The notes below the pieces were generated by a model, which saw nothing but the letters and a program-made list of their open reading frames with translations, had not been told where the DNA came from and ran no database searches. Below are positions 8,985 through 18,066 of a DNA stretch of 37,976 nt, in pieces. The DNA is taken from contig CAMAWO010000008.1 in assembly GCA_945861925.1 (NCBI GenBank), positions 1 through 37,976 of the forward strand, in the 5' to 3' direction. The DNA is from Bifidobacterium breve (GTDB lineage: Bacteria > Actinomycetota > Actinomycetes > S36-B12). How positions within the stretch are numbered: the first letter of the stretch is position 1; the number at the start of each line of letters is the position of its first letter. A program made the position numbers and the translations under genes.

Positions 8985-10097
8985 GTTCGACCGACCCCCT
9001 CGGATTCGATCCATCAACTCGACGAGCGGCGCACCGGCCACGTAGTGACGTCCCCTTCTTTCCCCTCGTGTCTCGAGCAGGCCCGCTTCGACGAGCCGGC
9101 GTAGGTCGCCTCCCGCTGTCTGCTCCGAGATTTGCTCGGAGGCAATCTCGAAGCTCGCTCGATACGTGCCATTGCGCACTTGCATGCCCTGTGCGGCATC
9201 GAAGAGGGCGGTCAACGAGCGCTCGGGCAGCCGGAGGTCAGCGACGAGCTCAGAGAGCGCCATCCAAAGGTGCTCGCTCTCGCGCACGCGGTCCAGCAGT
9301 GTCTGCGCCTGCCGAACGTGTGCGGTCATCATGAACTCCACCCAAGGCCTCGTATCGCGGGCTGGCTGCCAGCTTCCGCCGCCGACGGTGGCAAGCACGT
9401 CGTAGTATTCCTGCGTGTGCTGGCCGAGGTACTCCTCGATGCTCATGAACACCGGAGATAGCACGCCGGTGCGCGCGAGGACGAGGCTCTGCAGGCAGCG
9501 GGCCGCTCGGCCATTGCCGTCACGGAAGGGGTGCACCATCACTAGGTTGAGGTGGGCAAGGGCCGCTCGAACAAGGGGCGGCTCGGTGGACGACTCATTC
9601 AAGGAGCCGCACAGTTCGCGAATGAGGTGCGGGACCTCGCCGATGTCTGGGCCCTCGTAGACGATTAAGCCATCGATATCGCGCCGCACGAAGATCGCTC
9701 CGGTGCGCCACAGGCCCGGCCGGTTGGCGAGCGAATCGCTCGTCATCATGAAGTGCAGGCTCTTCAAGAGCCGCTCGTCATAGGCAAAGTCATCGTCGTC
9801 TGACATCTGCAGCACGTATGTCATTGCCTCGCGGTAACCGACGAGCGCCTGGCGCGTTCCCTCGTCCACGCTGATCGGGTCCTGCCGGGCAACGACCGCA
9901 GCCGCGTCGTCGAGGCCGGCGACGAACCCTTCGATGCTGTTTGATCCTTGGATATTGCGGGCGAACGACAGCCGCCGCAGGGATCCGGTCCAGCGCTTCG
10001 GCTCGTGCAACTGCCACCGCAGGCGACTGCGGTATTCGCCGATCTTCTCGAGGAGGGCCAGGTCGGTGTCTGTGAGGGTGGGCGCAGTGAACAACAT
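8970..10097 (-). CDS. Fic-family protein with C-terminal winged-helix-like region
   Basis: HPFRDGNGRAAR Fic motif; SNSIEGF resembling the (S/T)xxxE(G/N) inhibitory motif; ATG at 10097 preceded by GGAGGGAGG; ORF extends to 10148. Confidence 0.9.
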   Translation of the reverse strand: MLFTAPTLTDTDLALLEKIGEYRSRLRWQLHEPKRWTGSLRRLSFARNIQGSNSIEGFVAGLDDAAAVVARQDPISVDEGTRQALVGYREAMTYVLQMSDDDDFAYDERLLKSLHFMMTSDSLANRPGLWRTGAIFVRRDIDGLIVYEGPDIGEVPHLIRELCGSLNESSTEPPLVRAALAHLNLVMVHPFRDGNGRAARCLQSLVLARTGVLSPVFMSIEEYLGQHTQEYYDVLATVGGGSWQPARDTRPWVEFMMTAHVRQAQTLLDRVRESEHLWMALSELVADLRLPERSLTALFDAAQGMQVRNGTYRASFEIASEQISEQTAGGDLRRLVEAGLLETRGERRGRHYVAGAPLVELMDRIRGGRSNSALR

Positions 10098-10122
10098 GTG
10101 GGTGCCTCCCTCCAACGTAACT

Positions 10123-10145
10123 AAATATAGTTTATAACTATATTT
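10123..10145. promoter_or_regulatory. perfect palindrome upstream of fic, candidate operator
   Basis: AAATATAGTT-TAT-AACTATATTT; 10-bp perfect arms, 26 bp upstream of the likely fic start. Confidence 0.65.
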
Positions 10146-10219
10146 CAAAATGAATTAAACCATGATTCCATCACTCCCGTTCCTGCTTTGACTCAGGAGG
10201 TTTCAGGGATGACTCCATC

Positions 10220-11080
10220 TTGCGGCCTAGACTCCGGAGCGTGGACGAGTCGGTGGTGGCAGTCGTCCCGACCTTCCGGCCCAACGCCGACGAACTCAAT
10301 AGCCTCGTTGCGTCCCTCGAAGCTCAGGGCATCAGCGTGCTCGTCACGGACGACGCCTCGCCCTGCACCTCGGACCCAGCGCTGCGCGAGATCGAATCGC
10401 TCGGGGTCGACGTCGTCAGGCACAGCCATAACCGCGGGATCGCCCGCGGCCTGAACGACGGCCTGGCCTTCACAGTCGCCCGCGGGGCGACCTGGCTGCT
10501 CACCGTCGACCAGGACTCGTCGCTACCCGCCGACTATGTGTCGGCCCTGCTCGCCGCAACGACCGATCGGGTCGGTGTCATCGGTGCCGAAATCATCAGC
10601 GACGCCAGCGGCGACGTCCGGTATCCAACGACCCAAAGCGATGGCCACCTCACGACCGAGGAGGTCTTCCAGACCGGCTCGCTCTGGTCGGTGGCCGCTC
10701 TGACCGCTATCGGCGGGTTCGATGAGTTGCTCGGCATCGATGCGGTGGACGCCGCTGCGTGCCTTCGCCTGCGCGAGCGCGGGTTCATCGTGGCCCTCGC
10801 CCCCGGCGTGCGGCTCGAACATCGCGTCGGCGCGGCACGTCAGGTCACCCTTCTCGGCCGAACGGTGGTCGCAACCGGTCACAGCCCCGAGCGCCGCACC
10901 ACCATGGTGCGCAACAGGCTGCGCCTCGCCCCCGCCGAATTCAAGCAGTCGCCGAAGCACGCCTTTCGCACGCTCAGGCGAGTCGGAGTCAACGCCGTCC
11001 TCGGTGCCACCGTCGAAGAGAACCGATGGGCGAAGACCAAGGGGACCATCAAGGGCCTATGGCCGCGCGCGAGCCGTTAG
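10220..11080 (+). CDS. glycosyltransferase family 2 (rhamnosyltransferase-like)
   Basis: [36 protein letters not shown]...[13 protein letters not shown]...[12 protein letters not shown]...[24 protein letters not shown]. Confidence 0.88.
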   Translation: MRPRLRSVDESVVAVVPTFRPNADELNSLVASLEAQGISVLVTDDASPCTSDPALREIESLGVDVVRHSHNRGIARGLNDGLAFTVARGATWLLTVDQDSSLPADYVSALLAATTDRVGVIGAEIISDASGDVRYPTTQSDGHLTTEEVFQTGSLWSVAALTAIGGFDELLGIDAVDAAACLRLRERGFIVALAPGVRLEHRVGAARQVTLLGRTVVATGHSPERRTTMVRNRLRLAPAEFKQSPKHAFRTLRRVGVNAVLGATVEENRWAKTKGTIKGLWPRASR

Positions 11081-11108
11081 CCTTGCGAGTCTTCGAGAGG
11101 GGCATATC

Positions 11109-11969
11109 GTGAAGGGCATCATCCTGGCCGGCGGGACCGGCAGCCGACTTTGGCCGATCACCAAGGGCGTGAGCAAGCAGCTGCTGCCCGTCTACGACAA
11201 GCCGATGATCCACTACCCGCTGTCGACCCTCATGGCGGCCGGGTTGCGAGAGATCCTCATCATCACGACCCCGGACGACTCAGAGAGTTTCTCGCGACTA
11301 CTCGGCGACGGCTGCGACCTCGGGATGACGATCAAATACGCGGTGCAGCCGAAGCCCGAGGGGCTTGCCCAGGCGTTCCTCATCGGCGCTGAGTTCCTCG
11401 CCGGCGACCAGGCCGCCCTGATCCTCGGCGACAACCTGTTCTACGGCCAGGGCCTCGGGCGCAAACTCTCGGCGCTCACCAACCAGAGCGGTGCGCATGT
11501 GTTCGCCTACGAGGTCGCGAACCCGAGCGAGTACGGCGTCGTGGAGTTCGATGCCAGCGGCAAGGCGCTCTCCGTCGAGGAGAAGCCCGCGAATCCCAAG
11601 AGCAATTACGCGATCCCGGGCCTGTACTTCTACGACGAAACCGTCGTCGACGTCGTGAAGACCATCGAGCCGAGCGCCCGCGGCGAGCTCGAGATCACCA
11701 CGGTCAACGACCACTACCTGCGCGCCGGCACCCTAAACGTCACCGTGCTCGAGCGCGGAACCGCCTGGCTCGACACCGGCACCTTCAGGTCACTTCAGGA
11801 CGCCGGCGAGTTCGTTCGCGTCATCGAGGACCGTCAGGGGACGAAGATCGGGTGCATCGAGGAAATCGCCTGGCGAAACGGGTGGATCGACAATGCTCAG
11901 CTACTCGTGCACGCCGAGGCGCTCGCGAAGTCCGGGTACGGCGGGTACCTGCACGGACTCATCCGGTAG
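11109..11969 (+). CDS. rmlA: glucose-1-phosphate thymidylyltransferase
   Basis: [57 protein letters not shown]...[10 protein letters not shown]...[23 protein letters not shown] start. Confidence 0.96.
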   Translation: MKGIILAGGTGSRLWPITKGVSKQLLPVYDKPMIHYPLSTLMAAGLREILIITTPDDSESFSRLLGDGCDLGMTIKYAVQPKPEGLAQAFLIGAEFLAGDQAALILGDNLFYGQGLGRKLSALTNQSGAHVFAYEVANPSEYGVVEFDASGKALSVEEKPANPKSNYAIPGLYFYDETVVDVVKTIEPSARGELEITTVNDHYLRAGTLNVTVLERGTAWLDTGTFRSLQDAGEFVRVIEDRQGTKIGCIEEIAWRNGWIDNAQLLVHAEALAKSGYGGYLHGLIR

Positions 11970-12001
11970 GCGATCAGAGACTGGGCCTGTGTCCGTACTC
12001 G

Positions 12002-12457
12002 TCAGCCAGGCTGATGAGTCGTACCCTTCGACTCAAACGCCACATCGCCTTCCCTGACTCCATCGATCCAGAGCTCCCATCGCAACCGCTGGCTGGGAGG
12101 GAGCGGAAGCGGGCCAAAATTGAAGGCCATCGGGAACGCGATTGGTGCCCCCGCGGTGTGGCCCCCAGGGCGTCCAACTTCAAACTCGCCAGCAATAGCC
12201 ACCGGCTGCATCCCCGCTGGCCCCTGCTGGAAAACGGGCTCGCCATCGGCCTGCAATAGCCGCAACTCGAATGGGATCCCACGATTCGTACTCGTCCAAG
12301 GGACGTGGATGAGTGCGGCGATCCCGAAGGGGACCCCCGGATCAATCCAGGTCCAACCGGCGCCGTTGATGAAGAGCTTGCTGTCGGCGATAGAAACGAA
12401 GTCACAGAGCAACAACTGCACATCGAAGCCGGACAGCGCGTTCGAGTTCTCCGTCAT
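12002..12457 (-). CDS. DUF6941-like protein
   Basis: MTENSNALSGFDVQLLLCDFVSIADSKLFINGAGWTWIDPGVPFGIAALIHVPWTSTNRGIPFELRLLQADGEPV; ATGA overlap with hicB; ORF extends to 12466. Confidence 0.7.
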   Translation of the reverse strand: MTENSNALSGFDVQLLLCDFVSIADSKLFINGAGWTWIDPGVPFGIAALIHVPWTSTNRGIPFELRLLQADGEPVFQQGPAGMQPVAIAGEFEVGRPGGHTAGAPIAFPMAFNFGPLPLPPSQRLRWELWIDGVREGDVAFESKGTTHQPG

Positions 12458-12747
12458 GCGGTCCACTTCTCGCGCATCGTTGCACGGGGAGCTCTGGTTT
12501 CCATTCGCTGATCCGAGGATCCCGCGCTTCGAGGCACCCAGGTCGCGTCACCAGCCGATTGAGCACCGGCCATGGACTCGGCGACGAGCACTGGCTTGTC
12601 GGTATCCGGGTGAAATGCGAGCGCACCGCGCGCTGCAACCTGCAGTGCAGCGAGGGTCGGGGCCACCACTGTGAAGCCCTCGAGGTCGGGGCTATCCGCC
12701 CACCATGAGCCGTCCTCGTAATGCATGACGACGTGGGTGTGTCTCAT
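12454..12747 (-). CDS. HicB-like antitoxin
   Basis: MRHTHVVMHYEDGSWWADSPDLEGFTVVAPTLAALQVAARGALAF, a HicB-type fold signature; upstream AAGGAGACGTC; ORF extends to 12795. Confidence 0.7.
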   Translation of the reverse strand: MRHTHVVMHYEDGSWWADSPDLEGFTVVAPTLAALQVAARGALAFHPDTDKPVLVAESMAGAQSAGDATWVPRSAGSSDQRMETRAPRATMREKWTA

Positions 12748-12791
12748 GACGTCTCCTTGCCCAGTAGTTTCAGAGCCTGTTCTTGGGTCAG

Positions 12792-12880
12792 TCAAACATC
12801 CTTCACGAGGATCTTGCGCACCACTCCAGGAGGAAAGGTGGAACCACCATGGTACGAAAACGGCGATGTGACCCGGTCTG
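12792..12880 (-). pseudogene. HicA-like toxin, C-terminal remnant
   Basis: TSPFSYHGGSTFPPGVVRKILVKDV* resembles the HicA C-terminus (P.H....PG.LR.IL); the upstream sequence is not HicA-like. Confidence 0.45.
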
Positions 12881-13101
12881 GCGGGCCGCGCTGTAGTTCA
12901 ACGGTGCTCGAAGAAGGACCCGCTCCAATTCCCGAGCCTTCAAGGACGGGAAGTGCGGCACTCACTGATTCTGACACCTCACGACGCTGGCTGGGAATGC
13001 TGGAATCAGCAATCGGTGCGCCACCCTTCACGGCTGTGGAAAACTGCGTTCGCGACTTCAGTTGGCCAGGCGACCACACGAATTCCGATGGGGCTCACTC
13101 A

Positions 13102-13450
13102 ACGAGACCGTCGTCGAGGTCGTGAAAGCCATCAAGCCGAGCGCTCGCGGCGAGCTCCAGATCACCGCCGTCAGCGACCACTACCTGCGCGCCGGCACCC
13201 TGAGCGTCACCGTGCTCGAACGCGGAACTGCCTGCCTCGACACCGGAACCTTCAGGTCACTCCAAGACGCCGGCGAGTTCGTGCGGGTTATCGAAGATCG
13301 GCAGGGCACAAAGATCGGGTGCATCGAGGAGATCGTTTGGCGCAATGGGTGGATCGACGACGCTCAGCTGCTCGTGCACGCCGAGGCGCTCGCGAAGTCC
13401 AGGTACGGCGGGTGCCTGCACGGACTCATCCGGTAGGCGATCAGAGACTG
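13102..13450 (+). repeat. partial duplicate of the rmlA 3' end (copy of 11635-11983), pseudogene fragment
   Basis: Gap-free alignment at a constant offset of 1467 nt; encodes [60 protein letters not shown]...LHGLIR*; identity continues past the stop (GCGATCAGAGACTG). Confidence 0.93.
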
Positions 13451-14045
13451 TTCGACGTAGCCGTGTCATCGGCGTCCACGGAATGTGGAACCGGAGCAAT
13501 GGTGAGCCCCATGCCGATAACGACCTCGCGCATCGCCTTGCTTGAGCGGACTGCCCAAGTCCGGGACCCCTCGGCGCCAAAGATGGCCACCGCGACCTCG
13601 GTGCCTGTGCTGAACCGTGGTTGGTCAGGCCGTAGCCCGTCGCGGCCGAGAGTTCTCTCGTCGCTCCTAGTGCAGCGGCGGACGCATGTGTCGAGTCAGC
13701 GAGCGGCCGGCTGCCAGTGTGGAGCGGGGTCGCGAACGTCCACGGCTCATAGCCTTCGCTGGTGCGAACGATCTTGAGCATGTCGATGACCCCCGGACGC
13801 ACCTTCAACCCGCCCTTGGTGTCCCTGATGAACTAAAAGGCGGAAAGACAAGCTGCCCGTCGCCGGTCTACAGGCCGAGCAGGGACCCGACCCGCATCCG
13901 CGAGTCCAACGCCTGACGCGACGCCTTGAACTCCTGCTGGAGCTTGGCGCTGGACCAGAAGGGTTTCAGCAGTTCAACCATGGGGTTGTTCACACTGGTG
14001 GGGAGCGCCAAGGTTGAGAAGCGCTCTGCCACCTCCATCGCGGTC
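13440..14045 (-). pseudogene. decayed antitoxin-like or regulatory gene
   Basis: MEVAERFSTLALPTSVNNPMVELLKPFWSSAKLQQEFKASRQALDSRMRVGSLLGL*TGDGQLVFPPF/[frame change]/QFIRDTKGGLKVRPGVIDMLKIVRTSEGYEPWTFATPL.../[frame change]/RFSTGTEVAVAIFGAEGSRTWAVRSS... Confidence 0.4.
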
Positions 14046-14338
14046 GGAGGAGCGACATGGGCCTGGGCCTACTGCTCAGCGGAGTGCCGCGCGATCCGGC
14101 TCGGCAGCTCGAGGGTGTCGTGCACCCAGACGTCCTCGTTGAACATGGGATCCTCGGTGCGCCTTTTCGAATCCCTTGGACTGTGACGGCGACGGCTCCT
14201 GCATACCGGTGACCGAGCGCTTGAATCTCACGGTGACTGGCGGTGACCAGTTCTGGGAGACCCTTGACCTGGGCATCTCGTACCTGCCCTACAACGAGGC
14301 GCCCTTCGTCGTTTGGGCAATCTCGACTTCACGTCTTC

Positions 14339-14554
14339 TCACTCGTCCAACATCAGTTCGTCCGCAATCAGCGCGCCCGGTGGTATTGGTGCGCAAGAAG
14401 GTCTCGCAACCTGCAGATGTCGGTACAGGATCGCATCAAAGAAAAGACCGGAGTCATCCGTACCACCTGCTTCGTCGAGTATGAGTTCCGCGGAGAGGAT
14501 GCGCCTGACTGCGTCCTCGATGTCATCGATTCGTTCCGTAGCCGACCGACTCAC
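14339..14554 (-). pseudogene. HepT-like HEPN RNase remnant
   Basis: MSRSATERIDDIEDAVRRILSAELILDEAGGTDDSGLFFDAILYR resembles the HepT N-terminus; RDLLAHQY (HEPN Rx4-6H motif) lies in another frame at 14383-14406. Confidence 0.6.
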
Positions 14555-14890
14555 AGAAACACCGCGTCGTGGAGGGCGGTTGAGGCAACGGACGGCGTCA
14601 TGGCTTCCGAGGCGGCAACATCAACGTTCACCCCGATCAGTCGGGAGATCTCGTCACCAAGATGGGCGAGCGGAAGCAGTCCGCGCGTTCGCACTGGAAA
14701 GTCGACAAGGATGTTCAGATCGGATTGCGGATGCTCCGCTCGTGGACCCGCTTCAGGGTATTCACCGTCGGACTCACCGAACCCCGCTCGTAACGCGCGA
14801 TCATTGCTTGCGTCGTCCCGGCTTGCCCTACGGCCTGGACCTGAGTCAGACCAGCTTTCGGACGTATCTGGTCGTCACGTCCCCACGTAG
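14551..14890 (-). pseudogene. HTH-MntA-like nucleotidyltransferase antitoxin remnant
   Basis: KAGLTQVQAVGQAGTTQAMIARYERGSVSPTVNTLKRV (XRE), then in another frame SDLNILVDFPVRTRGLLPLAHLGDEISRLIGVNVDVAASEAMTPSVASTALHDAVFL* (MntA-like; GSxARGEA segment absent). Confidence 0.6.
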
Positions 14891-14908
14891 CGAGCTATCG
14901 GACCCCTG

Positions 14909-16213
14909 TCACAGTCCGCTGCCAAACTCAGCTGGCTGTGAGCACGGTCGCCAAAGTCTGTCGATTGGCATGACGTGCAGCCGGTCTTCGTAGGTGTACG
15001 AACGTGCCCCAGTCGAGAGGGCCACTCCCGCAACAAAGTTGTCCCCCAGTGCCTCTCGCAGCTTGCGCAGACCCTTGAGGTCCGATCCGGGCACGCGCTC
15101 GTTGGCCTTGACCTCGAATGCCAGGACACGGCCGTCGTGGGCCTCGATCACGAAGTCGACTTCGTGTTCGTCGCCTGTACGCCAGTACCCGAGGATCGGA
15201 GCCTCGGGCAGCCAGGACACCTGCTTGGTCAACTCGCCCACCACGAACGTCTCGAGCAGGTTTCCGAACTCCGTCAGCACAGTCGGGTCTAGGGACGCCA
15301 GCTTCTGCGTGCTGATCCGCATCAGCCGTGCGGCGAGCCCCGAGTCGACAACATGGATCTTCGGCCTCGCTGCTGCCCGTGCTCGCAGTGTCTTGCCCCA
15401 GGCGGGCAGTTGCACGACGAGGAACAAGTCCTCGAGTAGGCGCACATAGCCGTCAGCTGTCGGCCGGGTCGTATCTAGGCCTGCCATGGCGGTCGAGACG
15501 TTGAGGATCTGCGCCGTCTGGCCCGCGAGGCGGTTCAGCAGGGACCGGAGAACTGCCCGCTGCCTGACCTTCTGCAGTTCGAGTGCGTCCCGCTCGAGTG
15601 AATGCTTGACGAAGTCGTCGAACCACCGGTTGCGTGCCCTGCCCTCCCGGCGCAGAGCCAAGGGAAACCCTCCTGCACAAAGCCGTTCGACATACTCCTC
15701 CCGTGTCGTCGTGGACGTGGGATGGGCCGCCACGGCAGCGTCGGGATCGTAAAAAAGAGCCACGACCAGGTCCTCGATGTCGCCAGCGATCTCGCCCTGG
15801 GAGAGCGGGAGGACGTTGAGGGTGTGGAGCCGGCCGGTCAGGGCCTGGGCCGTGACTGGGAGGGCTTCGTGCCTCGTAGATCCCGTCAGAACGGCGGTCC
15901 CGGGGAGCGCCCCGTCCCGGCTCATGCGGGTCTTGAGGGCGTCGAGCAACTCAGGCGCCTTCTGGTACTCGTCTAGGCACACTGGCCGTTCTCCGGCCAC
16001 CACCTGCGTCGGGTTGGCCCGTGCAGCGTCCAGAGTCGCTGGGTCGTCTAGGTCGATGACCCCGACCTTGTGACGAGCGGCGAAATCGCGCAGCAGTGTG
16101 GACTTGCCTACCGACCTCGGCCCGTGGAGCGCGATCACTGGCTCCTCGGCCGAACGTGCTTCGATGACATCGTGAAGTCTGCGACGGGCCATGCCCTCGG
16201 ACAGTCCGCTCAT
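14909..16213 (-). CDS. AAA-family ATPase with DUF4143-type C-terminus
   Basis: VIALHGPRSVGKSTLLRDFA (Walker A), PVCLDEYQKAPELLDALKTRMSRD, TGSTRHEALPVTAQALTGRLHTLNVLPLSQGEI, ...LLETFVVGELTKQ...GYWRTGDEHEVDFVIE. Confidence 0.9.
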   Translation of the reverse strand: MSGLSEGMARRRLHDVIEARSAEEPVIALHGPRSVGKSTLLRDFAARHKVGVIDLDDPATLDAARANPTQVVAGERPVCLDEYQKAPELLDALKTRMSRDGALPGTAVLTGSTRHEALPVTAQALTGRLHTLNVLPLSQGEIAGDIEDLVVALFYDPDAAVAAHPTSTTTREEYVERLCAGGFPLALRREGRARNRWFDDFVKHSLERDALELQKVRQRAVLRSLLNRLAGQTAQILNVSTAMAGLDTTRPTADGYVRLLEDLFLVVQLPAWGKTLRARAAARPKIHVVDSGLAARLMRISTQKLASLDPTVLTEFGNLLETFVVGELTKQVSWLPEAPILGYWRTGDEHEVDFVIEAHDGRVLAFEVKANERVPGSDLKGLRKLREALGDNFVAGVALSTGARSYTYEDRLHVMPIDRLWRPCSQPAEFGSGL

Positions 16214-16240
16214 GTGTGCAGGATACCAGAGTTGCAGCAC

Positions 16241-16308
16241 TCAAACTTATAAAACGTGAGGGGGCTAAACTTGCAAAATATGAGGGGCTAGACTTGCAAA
16301 ACGTGAGG
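16241..16308. repeat. three tandem ~23-bp imperfect direct repeats upstream of the AAA ATPase
   Basis: TCAAACTTATAAAACGTGAGGGGG / CTAAACTTGCAAAATATGAGGGG / CTAGACTTGCAAAACGTGAGG. Confidence 0.8.
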
Positions 16309-16329
16309 CCATGCTGTGTCAGGTCCGCG

Positions 16330-18039
16330 CTAGCTGCGGCGTAGCTTTCGCTTGGCCTGACGCAGTTTTTCGGTCGCCCGCCACGTACGGCTCGACAGGA
16401 TCGCTGCGAGCGCTGCCTCCGTCGACGCCGTGCTGCTCACCGTGCTTGTCGCCACTGTCGGCAGGCCGATCACATGCTGGAAGAAGTCGATGAGCGCGCT
16501 GGCAAAGCCGTCCCAGGTGAGCGCGGTGATGGCCCGGTGGAGGTCGGCCACGCGCTGCTCCGCTGCCTTCGGATCGGCAAGGATGGTCGTGAGGTCCGCG
16601 GCGAATTCGTCGATGACCCAGCCACTCGGGAGGCCGCTCAGGTGGGCGATCTCTTTGAGCGGCCCAAAGTCGGCGAACGTGGATGGCGTTCCGAGGGCAG
16701 CGGCCTCATAGGGCACGAACCCGAACCCTTCGGCGCTTGACGGGTAGAGCACCGCGCTGGCGTTGGCGAGGAGCCATGCCCGACTTGCGCTCGACAGGTG
16801 GCCCGCGGTGCGGACGGTGCCGCGCAGATCGACGTGCTTTGAGAGCAGTCGTTCCTCCTGCTCCTTGGAACTGCTGCTCTTCACGTGCAGGCCGGCGAGC
16901 ACGAGATCGCACGACTGCCCGCTCGCCAGCACCTGCTGCCACACTGCGATCGCAAAGTCGCGGTTCTTGTGCTGGAAATCATTGCCGAGCACCGCCACGA
17001 AGCGCTTGCCGCCAAGCTTCTCGACGATCTCGGCGAGGTCAGCGTCAGGCTGCTCGGGCGCGCTCGTTGCCGCGATGTGATCAAGGCCGAGCGGGATGGG
17101 CTGGACGCGCTCAGGGTCCAGGCGCGGCACCTCGGTGCGCAGTCGCGCAGCGACGTCCGCACTGATCGTCGCAACGCCGTCAACCGAGAGGGCGATCTTC
17201 CGCTGGAGGCCTCGGTAGGCCGCCCAGGCCTCGGGGGAGCCGTGGTAGCGCGGGATGTCGTACGCAATGAGATCAAGGTATGTGGTGACGATCCGTCGGC
17301 CCAGTCCACGAGCCTCGGAGATATTGCTGCGGCCATCGATCTGATTCGGGTACCACACGACATCGGCCTGCTCGGGAGGGCGCTCAGCAGTATGGACCGC
17401 CACCTTCGGGTGCGTGACGAGATGCTCCGCGTACGCAGGCAACTCAGGCAACCCGACCAGCGTGATGACGTCAATGCGCTCATCGTCAGCCATCGCACGC
17501 ACTGCCGCCGTTGTGAGCACCTGCGCCCCCGTCTCGTACGGGCCAAGCCAGGTGACGTCGATCGTTACCGAGATATTGCGAGCCTTAAGCGGCTGCGTGT
17601 GGGTCGTTGAGTAGTGCGAACTGCTCGGGTCATCGGCCTCGATCTCGTCCATCGCGGCGGCTCCTGCGATCGGTTTCGCCTTCGCCACGTCACGATGCGA
17701 GGTGAGCCACCAGTCGTGCCACAGCCCCCGCTCGGAGGCCTTCGCCGTCCAAAGGAGCAAGTCCTCGACATCTCTGGCCAGCTGCGGCAACGGTCCGACA
17801 AGATCCTCCGCGTCCCGCGCTACAGCGATGAGCGGGCCTGCGGGCGCTGTCGCCCGGAGCCATGTTTCGGTCACCTGATCATTGGGGTGCAGCGAGAGAG
17901 TGACTATGCGCGGGTCACTGTCGATCCGCCGACCGAACTCCGCCATGCGATCCATGGTGAGCAGCGCCGGGTCGCCGAACACGACGAGCACCCGACCCCT
18001 CGGCGACTTGAACGACTCGGTCGCGCCCTGTTGGCTCAT
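16330..18039 (-). CDS. glycosyltransferase family 4
   Basis: FVAVLGNDFQHKNRDFAIAVWQQVL...LVLAGLHV...HLSSASRAWLLANASAVLYPSSAEGFGFVPYEAAALGTPSTFADFGPLKE; C-terminal SSRTWRATEKLRQAKRKLRRS. Confidence 0.9.
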   Translation of the reverse strand: MSQQGATESFKSPRGRVLVVFGDPALLTMDRMAEFGRRIDSDPRIVTLSLHPNDQVTETWLRATAPAGPLIAVARDAEDLVGPLPQLARDVEDLLLWTAKASERGLWHDWWLTSHRDVAKAKPIAGAAAMDEIEADDPSSSHYSTTHTQPLKARNISVTIDVTWLGPYETGAQVLTTAAVRAMADDERIDVITLVGLPELPAYAEHLVTHPKVAVHTAERPPEQADVVWYPNQIDGRSNISEARGLGRRIVTTYLDLIAYDIPRYHGSPEAWAAYRGLQRKIALSVDGVATISADVAARLRTEVPRLDPERVQPIPLGLDHIAATSAPEQPDADLAEIVEKLGGKRFVAVLGNDFQHKNRDFAIAVWQQVLASGQSCDLVLAGLHVKSSSSKEQEERLLSKHVDLRGTVRTAGHLSSASRAWLLANASAVLYPSSAEGFGFVPYEAAALGTPSTFADFGPLKEIAHLSGLPSGWVIDEFAADLTTILADPKAAEQRVADLHRAITALTWDGFASALIDFFQHVIGLPTVATSTVSSTASTEAALAAILSSRTWRATEKLRQAKRKLRRS

Positions 18040-18066
18040 GCGATTCCCTACCTGCCTCGTTCGCTG

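Noticed and set aside
14176-14484. + strand ORF MDCDGDGSCIPVTERLNLTVTGGDQFWETLDLGISYLPYNEAPFVVWAIS
   Set aside because: Looks somewhat protein-like, but is short, overlaps the decayed HepT region, and no family could be named.
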